64,000 bases of DNA, taken from Trematomus loennbergii. Lineage: Eukaryota > Chordata > Actinopteri > Perciformes > Nototheniidae. The DNA is taken from positions 350,001 to 414,000 of the forward strand of contig JAAOOA010000128.1 of assembly GCA_012861695.1 (NCBI GenBank). Reading direction: 5' to 3'. How positions within the stretch are numbered: the first letter of the stretch is position 1; every line of letters starts with the position of its first letter. The notes beneath the pieces were generated by a model that was given only the letters and a program-made list of their open reading frames with translations, was not told where the DNA came from and made no database searches. The position numbers were made by a program, and so were the translations under genes. Below, in pieces: positions 51,164-64,000 of this stretch.

Positions 51164-52463
51164 CAACAAAAACAGAGTCATTTCCATGACCAGAGATGGC
51201 ATAAAATACCAGATTAGTCAACTTGTTTTGAGTTTAGACACTTCTTCAGTCGAGTTCATTTGAAAGGATCAGTCAGACTTAATCGAGTCACTTATTTGTG
51301 TTTCAGGTAATGTAAAAATAAAATAGGGTTTGTTTTAGTTTTCCACCTTCAGACTCACTGATTGTATTTTATTGTTTTTTGGTTGATAATAACCACACCC
51401 TAGCACACACATAATTCGAGTCACCCGCAGAATCAATCCAGATGTCATCGCGTCAGGCCAGCTTCCTATGCCTGCCTCTCCACTGCTAATAGGAAATGTT
51501 CCCTAACATCTGTGGTCTCCATCCCTCTGCTATCTCGCTCCTTCTCTCCCTCTCTCCCCCCCTCTCTTCCTCTGTCTGTCTCTGAGCAGCAGAATAAATT
51601 GAATTAGAGCTCCACCACCTACTCCGCAGGATCCTGCAGCCCTCTGTCAGATAGCTAAACAGAGAGAGACAGAGAGAGAGTTGAAGAGATAAACAGAGGG
51701 CAAGAAGAAAGACGGGTATAATAAAAATCCCCCCTGCCCCTATAAAGAATAAAGAAGAGTCCTTACAGCCTTTACTCGCCTGTACTACTGCCTGATAACA
51801 GCTAACACTTTTTTTGGAGGCTATTTGGGCGAAAGATAGTCAAAACAATGATAACACAGTGGACAAATGGAGAGACTGACTTGCCTTTACATGGAATAAG
51901 AACTTTTGTATTATCAAGAAACCTTGGACAAGATGTTTATCCACATATTCTGTACACTTTAAATGCTTTTCGTTTGGCACCGCAGCATATTAAATCACTC
52001 TTACCTTGTCATCTTACATTTTGCCGGCAAGAACTCCAAACACAATCTGGCACACAAATGCATCGCCATTCATCCCGAACCTAATGGCACAGCAAATCAG
52101 TCTTTTTAGGCGTAAAGAGAGGAGGTTCTAACACACTGAAAATGGAATGAAAATCACTAGTTTCTCTACCTCACTCAGTCCCACACTCCACACTTTTTTT
52201 TTCTAGAGCCAGGGATTCATTTGCATAATGCCTCCATATCCACGGGCCATTAGCACCGGCATGAGTGGCTCCCGTGCATAAATGTATTGCCTTGATCAAT
52301 CAATGCGAGCTACTGTACCGGTACAAACCAATGGAACTCCAATAAAGAAAAATGATAAAGCCACGTCATGACATGCCACTGTCCAATATCGGATAATTAT
52401 TACTCGAAAGACCCTCAATAGAAAACGTTTGGATTCAAATTCGCATTTGAGATAATTCTGTTG
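51164..52463. other. unannotated stretch with pyrimidine- and purine-rich patches
   Basis: CT-rich patch at about 51535-51580 and GA-rich patch at about 51660-51720. The 78-codon frame at 51848 has no recognised domain. Confidence 0.5.
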
Positions 52464-52630
52464 AATAAAGAGGACATATTATTTGAATGTTCAGGTTTAT
52501 AGAAAAAAATAAAGAGAGAAACTCCCTTTGGAGGCAACTTTGGGATTCTAGCCTTTTATATGCAGGAAAACCTATATAACACACTTAAGAAAAGGGAAAA
52601 CCCCAAAAAGCATGATAGGCCTCCTTTAAA
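52464..52630. mobile_element. short MITE related to the AAAGGTCCCCTATTAT group
   Basis: 167 bp between AAAGAGGACATATTAT and GCATGATAGGCCTCCTTTAA, imperfect inverted ends. The inner GAGAGAAACTCCCTTTGGAG and GGGATTCTAGCC match 37733-37775. Confidence 0.65.
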
Positions 52631-53713
<1,083 letters not shown>

Positions 53714-54136
53714 GCTTTGTGCCAACAAGGTTGGGGCTAGGGTTCAACTGCGCATGCGCACACACGCACGCTCAACGGTTCAGCTTACAGGCTTTTGGGG
53801 TTTTATTTGCGGATGTTTAATACTACTTCACAGTCTCTTATGGGAACTATGGAGCCTAGACACATTACACTTCTCCTCTCCTCCTCCCTTCTCTGTCGAG
53901 GTACAGGTGCAGTGTTTTGTGGGAGTGTAACATAATAACTATATTTTCTTAAAACCCGTTAAAATCATCACGTAGGCTGCCGGGACATTTCAGTATACCG
54001 TGACTGAAGACAAAAACTCGCAATCACAAGTTATCTTCTTATTTTGTGTTAATAGCACGTTAATGTGAGCGCGTGCACACACACCCTGACGTTTATTCAC
54101 AGCACACAACTGGGTGCAGAGCTACTGAAATGTAAC

Positions 54137-54168
<32 letters not shown>

Positions 54169-54180
54169 CACCACACACAT
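53714..54180. other. unannotated stretch with a short (CA)n
   Basis: Interrupted CA tract at about 54137-54177. GCGCATGCGC at about 53750-53759 is a perfect 10-bp palindrome. No gene is recognised. Confidence 0.5.
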
Positions 54181-55310
54181 TCGAACACACCCTCTGTTCT
54201 AGTCCCATTTCAGCTTCCTGACTAGATGTCTTTACATCAAAAAAATGAAGAAACAACTCTCCCCTTGCCCCTCTACAAGCAACCACCCTTCCTCTGCTGT
54301 AACAGAGACAAAGATAGGCAGGGGGAGCCGAAAACTGAGCAGTCATTTTGCAAGCATAAAACGGATAATAGGAGTCCAAACTTTACCTCTTTCCGGATGT
54401 TACGGCGCCTTAGTTAGCCGGGTGTCAGGTCACAATTATGTTTCCAAATCCAATAAATCGAACGTTAGTGTTGATGATAGTTGTAACTCCACACAAATAG
54501 GTTCCAGATAATAGAATATGGCCCATATATGTTTATATCAAGGTGTAATATCCTTGCTGTAAATTCCGTTTGGGTTTATAGTTCAATCCGGTGTTCTAGA
54601 GGGGTGCGTCCGTTTTGCATTCTCACAGCGCCCGACGACTACATCCTCCTCCTCTCTTTTTCGCACTCTCCCCGTCTTTTCCTCCCGGTTTCATCCCTCC
54701 ATCCGCGGGGTGAGGGAAGAATCCCATCAGAAAGAAACTGAAATGGACCCCCCCTGCCCTTCAAACGCTTATTTTCTTCTCTTTTGCTTCCTCTCGCGCT
54801 CCTCCTTTTCCCGCCGGTCGCTGTCCTCGCGCAGGTGTAATATTGAAGAATTCCACCACAAGAACAAATATCCCAGGTACAAGGGCAGAAAAGTCCACGT
54901 ATTCCAATACAAAATAAACCCAGGTTAGGTAGAGTTTGTTAAACACTCCTTAAATACCACAGCTCTAGCTTTCCTGCGTTGTTGGAGACCATTCAATATT
55001 TCTAACGACGGATTTTTGGATACTCTCTTTACAGTCGACTCCTCTCTCTGTCTCCGAGTCTCAGTTTCTCACCCTCTGTTAAGTCGACTCTGCAGTCTAG
55101 AGTAGATCAGAAGAGGAAAAATACAATAAAATAAACACAAAGTTACGTCCCGTTAAAGCCGTATTCCCGTCACTGACACCTATATTTTAACGGTGCAGTC
55201 CCGCTGAAGCTCCTCGCAGGTCGCTTCTCCCGCACCGTTAATCCATATAGCGCAGCGGGCATGACATCTGTCAGGTTTGACAGCATCAATGAGTACAACT
55301 TCCTGATGGG
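54181..55310 (-). promoter_or_regulatory. GC/CpG-richer region, candidate promoter or first exon
   Basis: About 1.1 kb clearly richer in G+C and CpG than its surroundings (CCCGCCGGTCGCTGTCC, GCGCCCGACGACTAC, CTCCCGCACCGTTAATCC). It lacks transposon ends and long tandem repeats. Dense CCTCCTC/GGAGGAG patches resemble fish 5' UTR and core-promoter DNA. Open frames on both strands (54226-54946) show no known domain, and I could not set a start codon or splice donor with confidence. The minus strand is a weak preference based on a long stretch that could read as 5' UTR. It could also be an enhancer or a GC-rich repeat. Confidence 0.3.
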
Positions 55311-56396
55311 GTTTTCAAAATAAAACCCATCTATTGTTCACTATATCACGTATCCATGATCTGCACATGATATGTCTGGCCTCTATCATGCATTATGTAT
55401 GCACTAATTAATTACACACTAAACTGTCAACTGGACTGCACTTTTGGGGTCTTCAAAATCTCCAGGTCATGTGTAAATGATCGGATCTGTGAAAATGTGT
55501 GCAATTGTACTTATATTGAAGAATATACACTGAAAAAAGACTACAATATCTAATGGAAGTGGAAATATATCAGAGGTCAGTTAAGGAAAACGTTTAGCTA
55601 ATGCTTAAGGGTTAACTCCTTATGGCAGTACCTGGCCGATGATAAAGCTTATGAAAATTAAAACCATTGATCAAACAACCATTTTTAAAGATTAAGATAT
55701 TCGTCCTAGATCCCCACCGATATCCTCAATACAAACTAAAGGAAAGAGAAAGCACTACAGGGAGAAAAAAGGTAAGTGTGCATTTCCAAACCTCTAATGT
55801 ATCATCATCACACTGCTTCAAACTCAAAAAACACCTTATGTACCCATGCTTTTATTTTGAAGCAAATATCCTCTTATTTCCGGACTGCGCCTTGGTAATC
55901 CTGTGTCACTTGACGAAACTTTAAGCTTGCTGCATGGAAGTTGCTGAAAGCCCTCTCTGTACTGCACTCTGTGGCAGTCCACAATCATTTAGCTGGACTG
56001 TGCATGGGCTCAAATTGCACTAAAAACTACAAAAAAGCTCTTTGGAGATAGATAATATATTAATGTGCGTATCGTTTGCCAGACAGGGTGCTCGAGCCTT
56101 TTCCTTGCAGTCCCTGTTTGTCATTCACTCCGCGCACCGTCGATAAAACTAGAGCGCGCGAGAAATTGGGGAGCAAGTGCGGCTTTATCTGGACCATTTG
56201 GAACTGTACACTTCCGTAAAACCAGATATATAGCCACTGCCGAGATTACATTTTCTCAACCATATCTTCTCTGGCTTTATAAAAGGCGTTTCTCTGTGTG
56301 AAAGAGGATGAAGTCTGAAATAATAACTCTGTCTCTCTTTCTCTCTCTGCTGTTACAGAATGTTGAACAGAAAGAAGGGGAGGAGCAGATATGAAC
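55311..56396. other. unannotated stretch
   Basis: About 1.1 kb. A 78-codon plus frame at 56065-56301 and an 85-codon plus frame at 55667-55924 lack recognisable domains. Confidence 0.45.
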
Positions 56397-56978
56397 TAGG
56401 GGTTCCCAACCTTTTTTCCCAAGAGCCCCCCCAAATAACTCCTGTCCCACACACACAAGGGGGGGGGGGGGGCGCAACAGCGGTAATTAAAGTTTAAAAG
56501 TCTAAAAAATGCTACAACTACTGTCACAAACTGGATGAATGTGAAGTATGTTGCTAAAGGAGGATGAAAGCGTAATTAAGGAGCACTATTGGAGTGACTT
56601 TGATGGTTATTGGACTCAGGATTAATTAATTTGGATTCCCGCTGTATGAAGAAATGAAAGGACGGCGCAAGTGGAAACAATTCACAAAGGGATTAAACTG
56701 TTTAAAACTAGGGCTGTCAGTCGATTAAAATATTTAATCGTGATTAATCGCATGATTGTCCATAGTTAATCGCGATTAATCGCAAATTATCGCACATTTT
56801 TTATCTGTTCTAAATGTACCTTAGAGGGATATGAGTGGACAAATATGCTTTATATGTCTGTTTATTATCATTTGAACAATGACAAATATTCTCATGAATA
56901 TTAAACACAACAATCTCTGAACATTACAAATATTCGCCTCAATTCAACCTGGAACCTCTCACATACAGTAATACAATA

Positions 56979-57087
<109 letters not shown>

Positions 57088-57094
57088 ACACTGT

Positions 57095-57317
57095 GATGGA
57101 TCGTTGGAGCTATGTGCAGCTCAAGGCATATATGCTCGAACGGGAGCTGCCTGGACGCTGCAATCATGTTGCGCGCACTATCCGTGCTGAGTGTGCTGAC
57201 TTTTCGTACAATGTCCCACTGTCTGGCTACCTGCATAAAGTCAAGTGCTCGGCGCAGTTGTCGGCGAAATGTCGCTCCTCTGTTTTCATTGAAACAGCTC
57301 CTTATATCCGTTAGCAT
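57095..57317 (-). pseudogene. hAT transposase fragment
   Basis: The minus-strand frame reads LRRALDFMQVARQWDIVRKV, then STLSTDSARNMIAASRQLPF and EHICLELHI. The D-x-A-x-NM...A pattern followed by H(I/V)-C resembles the hAT transposase core around a catalytic aspartate and the following C...H segment (compare DNARNM...HIPCIAH). The usual AH after the cysteine is not preserved, and the frame runs into the (GT)n tract. Only about 75 codons remain, so it is inactive. Confidence 0.7.
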
Positions 57318-57774
57318 CTGGTGCTAGCTAGCTGCGCTAACAACAACAACACGTAAGGTGTGCCTCGCTCGCACCACACATACACACACCCTCCCGGTCC
57401 TCCCGATGGCCAGTCCGGGCCTGCCGGTGAGCGTGGAAGTGTTGTCTGCCACAAGGAGGGAGCGGGGCTGTCAGCATCAGCTTGTAGATGGTATTTTAAA
57501 CTCGATGCGCTTTGAAACTACGGGGCGGCCGAGGACAAAAATACACATGCGTTAATCGTTAAAAAATTGTATTTGTTATTAACGCGTTAACTTAACAGCC
57601 CTATTTAAAACACATGCTCAAAGTAAGCCGGATTTTGACGATGTGTTTATGTGGATTCAAAAGTCGTAAATAATCTACAAAATGGAGGAGACCGATCTGA
57701 TCGGAGCAACTGTGACAAATAATCTGAAACCGGCCTCAAATCATCAAGGGGGGCGCGCCAGGCTGGGAACCACG

Positions 57775-58993
<1,219 letters not shown>

Positions 58994-59503
58994 AAAGGTC
59001 CCCTATTATACTGTTTTTCATCAATATATTATAGTTGTCAGATATATACAAAACATGTCTCTGAAGTGTTTGGCTCCAAACACCAAACAGATCATGCATT
59101 GTCGCATCCCATAAACCCCTCTGTTTCAGCCCTGTTTCAAAAGTGCTGATTCTCTGTCTGTTACTTTAGATGAAAATAAGGAGCCACTCCCCACGCCCCT
59201 CTGAGAGATATTTGGTTAAAAAGAACACAATGGTGCTCTAGGAGGAGATTCAGGTGATAAGGTGGGCGGGGGTTACCTTGGTTGGTGATTGGCTAATGGT
59301 TACACAAGCCAAAAAATCGTTATGACATCATAAAGTGGCCAAAATCTGATCAGCTCATTTTCAGAAAGGTTTTTATATAAATGGATCAGGACAAAAAGAG
59401 AGCAAATCTTTTTTCCTGAAACTTTCAGAGTCTCTTAACACAGAGGGGACACATGTTTATGTATAAGACATGAAAAAGTGGATTTTGCATAATAGGTGAC
59501 TTT
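58994..59503. mobile_element. MITE, AAAGGTCCCCTATTAT family, full length
   Basis: 510 bp from AAAGGTCCCCTATTATAC to the inverse GCATAATAGGTGACTTT. It contains GATTGGCTAATGG and the right-arm block GAGGGGACACATGTTTATGT that matches the family core. No coding sequence; the target duplication is unclear. Confidence 0.75.
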
Positions 59504-60435
59504 AATATTAATGTATCCGTAGTGGCCGTTTTGGAGGTAAACACAGCTTGCAACATGTTAACAGAGTTACCACAGCAGCACAGATAGATTGGTCATGACA
59601 ATAAACTGGCGTAATCTAACCTTGAGGCTCCTGCTGCAGACAATCCATTTATTGATTAACTCTTAAAAGCTGTTAAAGTCATTGACTGATTGTCAGGTGG
59701 CTGACGGTATGGCCCCCTATTGCAGTGTACTGAAATCACTATTCATTTGTTAGCTGAGCGATCATAAACGTGAGCAATCGACCACTATTTAAAGCCCAAT
59801 GAAGCTCCTGTAGTTTTTCCTTTTTTACAGTTTGGTCTTGATTCAATTATACTATCAATCCTGGAATACCACTTTGTTTGGGTTAAGGGACTTCTGGGAC
59901 CAATAAATGCTATTTTTCATTGTTTTACAGTGCCAAAGTATGAAGGGACAACATGTATGTAGGGGTTTGATAGCACTGGTGTGACTGTGCGCAGAGATTG
60001 GGGCCTTTCAGTATTCATCTTACAGCTCTATTTATGCAGGCTATTGCCTATCTGTAGGGAATAATGCTCTAAAATAGTGGGTATGGCTTAAAGAAATGAG
60101 TTTAGAATTGGTTGTATAAACTGTTAAAGTGTTAGTACAGTCAACAGTGCAGTCCTATTAATGACTTGCCTTGAGAAGTTTAGGATAATGTAAAGCATGC
60201 CACAATAACTACTTCTGTTGGACGATTAAGTGTCACAGAAAAAAGCACGATAAACAATATTATTATCATTTTAAGATCATTGTATGCCACTCATATATTT
60301 ATAATAAAAGAATGAAATAAACACTTTTAAAGCAAACATATTCAGACATTGAAATCGGAATAAAACATTTTATTAGGAAATATCCTAATAAAAAAAGAAA
60401 AACACAACAAAATCAATAAATGAAATGGTCCCTAC
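59504..60435. other. unannotated stretch
   Basis: About 930 bp; no recognised gene or element ends. Confidence 0.5.
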
Positions 60436-60725
60436 AGCTTTTTCTCCTTTTCTACTTCCGTAACATAGTGACATCACTCTGTAACATATGCGCTTCTATT
60501 GGCCAGTGCTCCAACACATTGTAAATGATAGGCTAGGGGGCGGGGCATCTCCAAGCGGTTGACCAATCACCATAGAGCAGACTGGGCTCTGGTTTCAGAC
60601 AGAGGGTGAAAAGAGGTGCTGCAGCACAGGCAGTATGAGAAAAATAAAGAGCTTTTCAATATTAGCATGTAAATATGTCACAGTAGAGGCAATTTACAAT
60701 AGCATAATGTGCCCATTTTAACCAT
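60436..60725 (+). repeat. MITE-like repeat, inverse sister of 37597-37725
   Basis: AACATAGTGACATCACTCTG, AGTGCTCCAACACATTGTAA and CGGTTGACCAATCACCATAG match the inverse of 37600-37725. The right side ends near GCATAATGTGCCCATTTTAA, similar in style to the AAAGGTCCCC-type termini. Confidence 0.7.
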
Positions 60726-60816
60726 TTGACACAGAGGTATATTCATTCCTTAACAGGCAATATATTGTTAATCAATGTTTAGGACCTTTTTTAACAGAAA
60801 GAGCAAAGTAACAACA

Positions 60817-60847
<31 letters not shown>

Positions 60848-63800
60848 GTGAAAATAGTTCCTCTCATTCTGCTCAAATTCCACCTGGAAGCTGGGGACAA
60901 TATGGTTAACTTAAAAATGAAGGTGGTCCATACACTAAGTCAATACCTATCGTGACAGACCTACATATTATCGACATAAACCACGAAACCTTAATTGGAA
61001 TTCACAGATGGTATTTCAATAAGCTTCGACAAATCAATTAAACGTGTGAAATATGTAGCAAGACCATCCCTTTGAATTCTGTACGCACATATGGAGTTTC
61101 TGTAGGGGAATTTATGGCGCAAACGACTCTGCCAATAATGACTGAATTTAAAGTAGCACATACTTTTTCTTACTAGAATGTGCTTCTGTTTTTGTGGTGA
61201 GACATCTTTGCCATGGTGTCTTGGCTCCACAAATAGATCACAAGAGATTTGTTAAACCACACATCCTCGCTTTTAAAACCTAAAATCATTCTAACCTACA
61301 TTTTCTAAGACTATAACAAGGAGCTTGTCCTTAACAAGCGCGGTGTCGCGAGCGGTCACTGGCCGATGCTCTTGACACAGTAAGCCACTAAAACTGCAGG
61401 CTTCCATGGTGCTGATCAGCGCATTGATTGTCGGATCATCTGGGGATCGTGTTGGAAACGGAGGTTAGACTGAAATAATTGGAAGGCTGGGGAGAGAAAT
61501 CCCCATAGTGCGATTTGGATCAGGGATCAGAAAGGTAGACATCCAGTGACCAGTTCAAGATAAGGTCTGATGTACTGTAAGGCTTGTGAGAAAGCAACAA
61601 CCCCATCACTAACTACTTGCCAAACACATTTGTTAAGAAAGTGTAACTTCTGTCTTCTTCTGCTGATTGCCTTGTCTCAATGTCTATATACTCTTTCCTT
61701 CACCTGCACCGTTTTCTTTATTGGAAAATGTAGCCGAAATGAATCCAACATGTCATGCTCTCCACAAATATAAAATATTCAAAAAGTATTCCATGGAGTT
61801 ATTTTCAGAATTGAATATTAAACGTAACTGTTGTTACCTTTTTACTAACGGTATCTCGGCACCGAAACCGTAGTTTTGAATACACACCGGTGGTTTCTGA
61901 CTTGGCTCGTTGTCAGCCGGTAACCAGCTGCCCAGACATTTCGAGGGGAGAAAGGATGAAAACGGGGCGTGGGAAGAACCTCCGTTTATTCACGTTCTTC
62001 ACAGTAATCAGTTACATTGACAATGTATTGCATACATACAGACTAGATACTTTTCCTTTTCTGACCACTTTCGTCTCTCTCTTCATACCTCCGCACTTCG
62101 CCTTGGCCATCACATTTTACACACACACCGACTCCAAAACCCACAACCCGTTGCGGCTGCTACTCTTAAAGTGACAGGCCAAGCCTGTAACACTGTGTAC
62201 TACTATGCATTAACAACGGCAAATAAAATATTCTATCCATTTAAAGTAAGTTAGGTTCTTATAAATACCTTAAACAGACATGCTGTCATGAAAGCCATCC
62301 AGTTAAATTAAGTTCAATACTAAAAGATTTATAATTGTTTTGTCTTGTTTTTTTGAAGGTACAATAGTTATTATCCAAGAGTTAATTGAGGCTTTAAGTG
62401 TTTCGTTAAGTTGAGGAAAACTTTACTATTTGTTTGCTAACTTTTTCCAGTCTTATTCTAGAGAAGTGATCTGATTGGTCAATTTGAACTGGAAGGCAAA
62501 CTCTAATGCTTTACATGTTACTGAAAAAATAAATAATGTTTTAAGGAAGCAGACTTTATATATTTTCTAAATTATGTTTTAGTTTGAAGGCTGAAAATAA
62601 AATTCTAAAACAGTTTTTCAAGAAAAGGAATACCATTTAAGAAAATGAACTAATGCTTTGGCAAGATCTGCATGATGGCCGGCAAACACTTTTAAAATGC
62701 CTCTTTTCTGATTGGAGATAGGACGATCAGGCTAGGCTAAGCTACGCTACCATTGTAGCTGTTCTTTTATGTCATACAGTATAGACAAAAATAGAATAGA
62801 CAGATACATTGATAAACAATGATTTTTGTACAAATATGAGGAACTGTGAGCTTTGTGTGCCATTAATCCGTGTATCTACCGTCCATTTGTTTTTCTTTAT
62901 TAAACAAGTAAACAGAAGACCGTCTGAGAGGCCTTTTTGCTTTTTACCTTATTAAATGGTCATTGGAGCGAGGGGCGGGGCGAAACTCACGGAAGTGATT
63001 TCAAAACAAAAACACTCGTGTTCTTGGAACGGTGATAATATTATAAACAAGGTGAATTGAGCGATCACAACGAAAATGGCCCAGACACATATTGAGCCCA
63101 GAAAATGAATGTTATTACGGGCTGTAAATATAATAAGCCTATGTCTAAAATGGACATCATTGTTAGGAGATTTAAACTATGCAGCGATTCTGCACTGCGG
63201 TCAACTCAGCCGTCTCTCGAGTTTGTTATTATTTTTTCTGCCATTAGTTCTTCTTGAGATTGACACTGTTGGACTCGGTACTAGTGAAATAACTCCTACA
63301 AGTACTATGAAGTACTTTTACTGTGTACTTTTTGAGTAATCCTCTGTCAATGTCCCCTCCTGAGTACAAGAATGCATGTTTCATTGCTATTTTGAATAAG
63401 CGTTAAAACACCTTTCTTCATGAGACTGATATTGTTGGACAGAGTATTTTAAGAGGATGGTAGACATATTATCAGCACTACTTCCAGTCAGTACTCCGGC
63501 AGCAGCATTTTTACCCCTTGGAAAGTCTTTAGAGTCTGGCCTGGATAGCTGGTCTATCCTTCAGCATACTGACACACCTTGTCATTGTTGGCCTCTTATG
63601 AAGCTGCTGTCTTTTAAATATGATTATTTCTCTGCTCCTAGTTCATTCCTCTCTGATTCTTCCATCAGTCCCAGTCATTGCATGTCAGTCAATAGAGCTT
63701 CGGAAAATGTGTCCAATTCAACAAAATGTTTTTTGAGAGTGAAGGCCAGAGCTACATTATAGATTGTTTGATTGTGTAATTACAAGGTGAGAGAAAATAA

Positions 63801-64000
63801 ATCCACATCTTCCTACTAAACTTATTTAATTTACTTTTCCATGTTATAATTATATACTTACTTGTATTACAACATTTGCATGTTGAACTACATGCTGGAT
63901 ATCTTCCCCAGCCTCAAGGAAATACAATCAAATAAATGGATTTATAATTTTAAAAATTGATACAAATGTATACATTAATAATGTTGTGTTCAAACATTTC
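60726..64000. other. 3.3-kb stretch without recognised genes or complete elements
   Basis: Contains a (TA)n patch at about 60821-60847. Open frames at 60991-61230 (-), 61570-61873 (+), 61890-62174 (+), 63109-63339 (+) and 63457-63762 (+) have no recognised domain and lie in AT-rich sequence. A slightly GC-richer patch is near 61330-61450. No inverted termini were found. Confidence 0.5.

Noticed and set aside
54761..54946. Minus-strand hydrophobic 61-codon frame as a small membrane protein
   Set aside because: It begins only with a GTG codon, overlaps a plus-strand frame and has no supporting context.

Overview
The window looks like non-coding chromosomal DNA from a ray-finned fish, probably a percomorph. 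The evidence is the AT-rich background, very long (CA/GT)n and (GA)n microsatellites, many small hAT-type DNA transposons with fish-style termini, piggyBac-like TTAA elements, and broken L1 and L2/Rex-type LINEs. I see no complete host protein-coding gene, no rRNA or tRNA gene and no CRISPR array. The species cannot be fixed from the sequence alone. Most long open frames are read-through of dinucleotide repeats (poly-CV, poly-TH, poly-LS) or chance frames.

Layout. 1-5.1 kb is quiet AT-rich sequence with a 350-bp segment (2198-2551) that recurs inside a transposon 9 kb downstream. 5.1-6.9 kb has a GC-richer stretch open on both strands, a 767-bp hAT element and a truncated sister. 10.5-12.3 kb is a three-layer nest: a piggyBac-like element holding a hAT element, which holds the copied segment. 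16.1-22.4 kb is a transposon graveyard with an L1 reverse-transcriptase pseudogene, three other LINE fragments, a hAT transposase remnant and a 499-bp hAT insertion whose empty site is preserved at 29.3 kb. 23.3 kb has a decayed 40-bp tandem repeat. 26.3-27.0 and 35.6-36.7 kb hold two hAT derivatives whose proteins are a BED zinc finger joined to the C-terminal dimerisation motif. 30.5-33.5 kb holds two piggyBac-like copies and another hAT. 39.3-43.2 kb is a 50-bp minisatellite whose outlying decayed units are separated by other elements, including a complete piggyBac-like copy. 47.4-49.2 kb is a MITE split by a hAT, 50.1-51.2 kb another hAT, and 56.4-57.8 kb a hAT inside a larger hAT-like element. 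54.2-55.3 kb is GC/CpG-richer and is the best candidate for a promoter or first exon. 57.8-64 kb is mostly quiet, with a 140-bp (GA)70 tract and two MITE-like repeats.

There is no pathway here; the story is genome dynamics. Eight hAT insertions have readable 8-bp target duplications (seven exact, one 7/8). These fall into the two classes described for Ac-like and Buster-like hATs, and the split follows the terminal sequence. Two insertions can be checked against paralogous empty sites in the same window. One hAT copy has replaced most of its interior with a near-identical copy of a locus 9 kb away, which is the most unusual observation.
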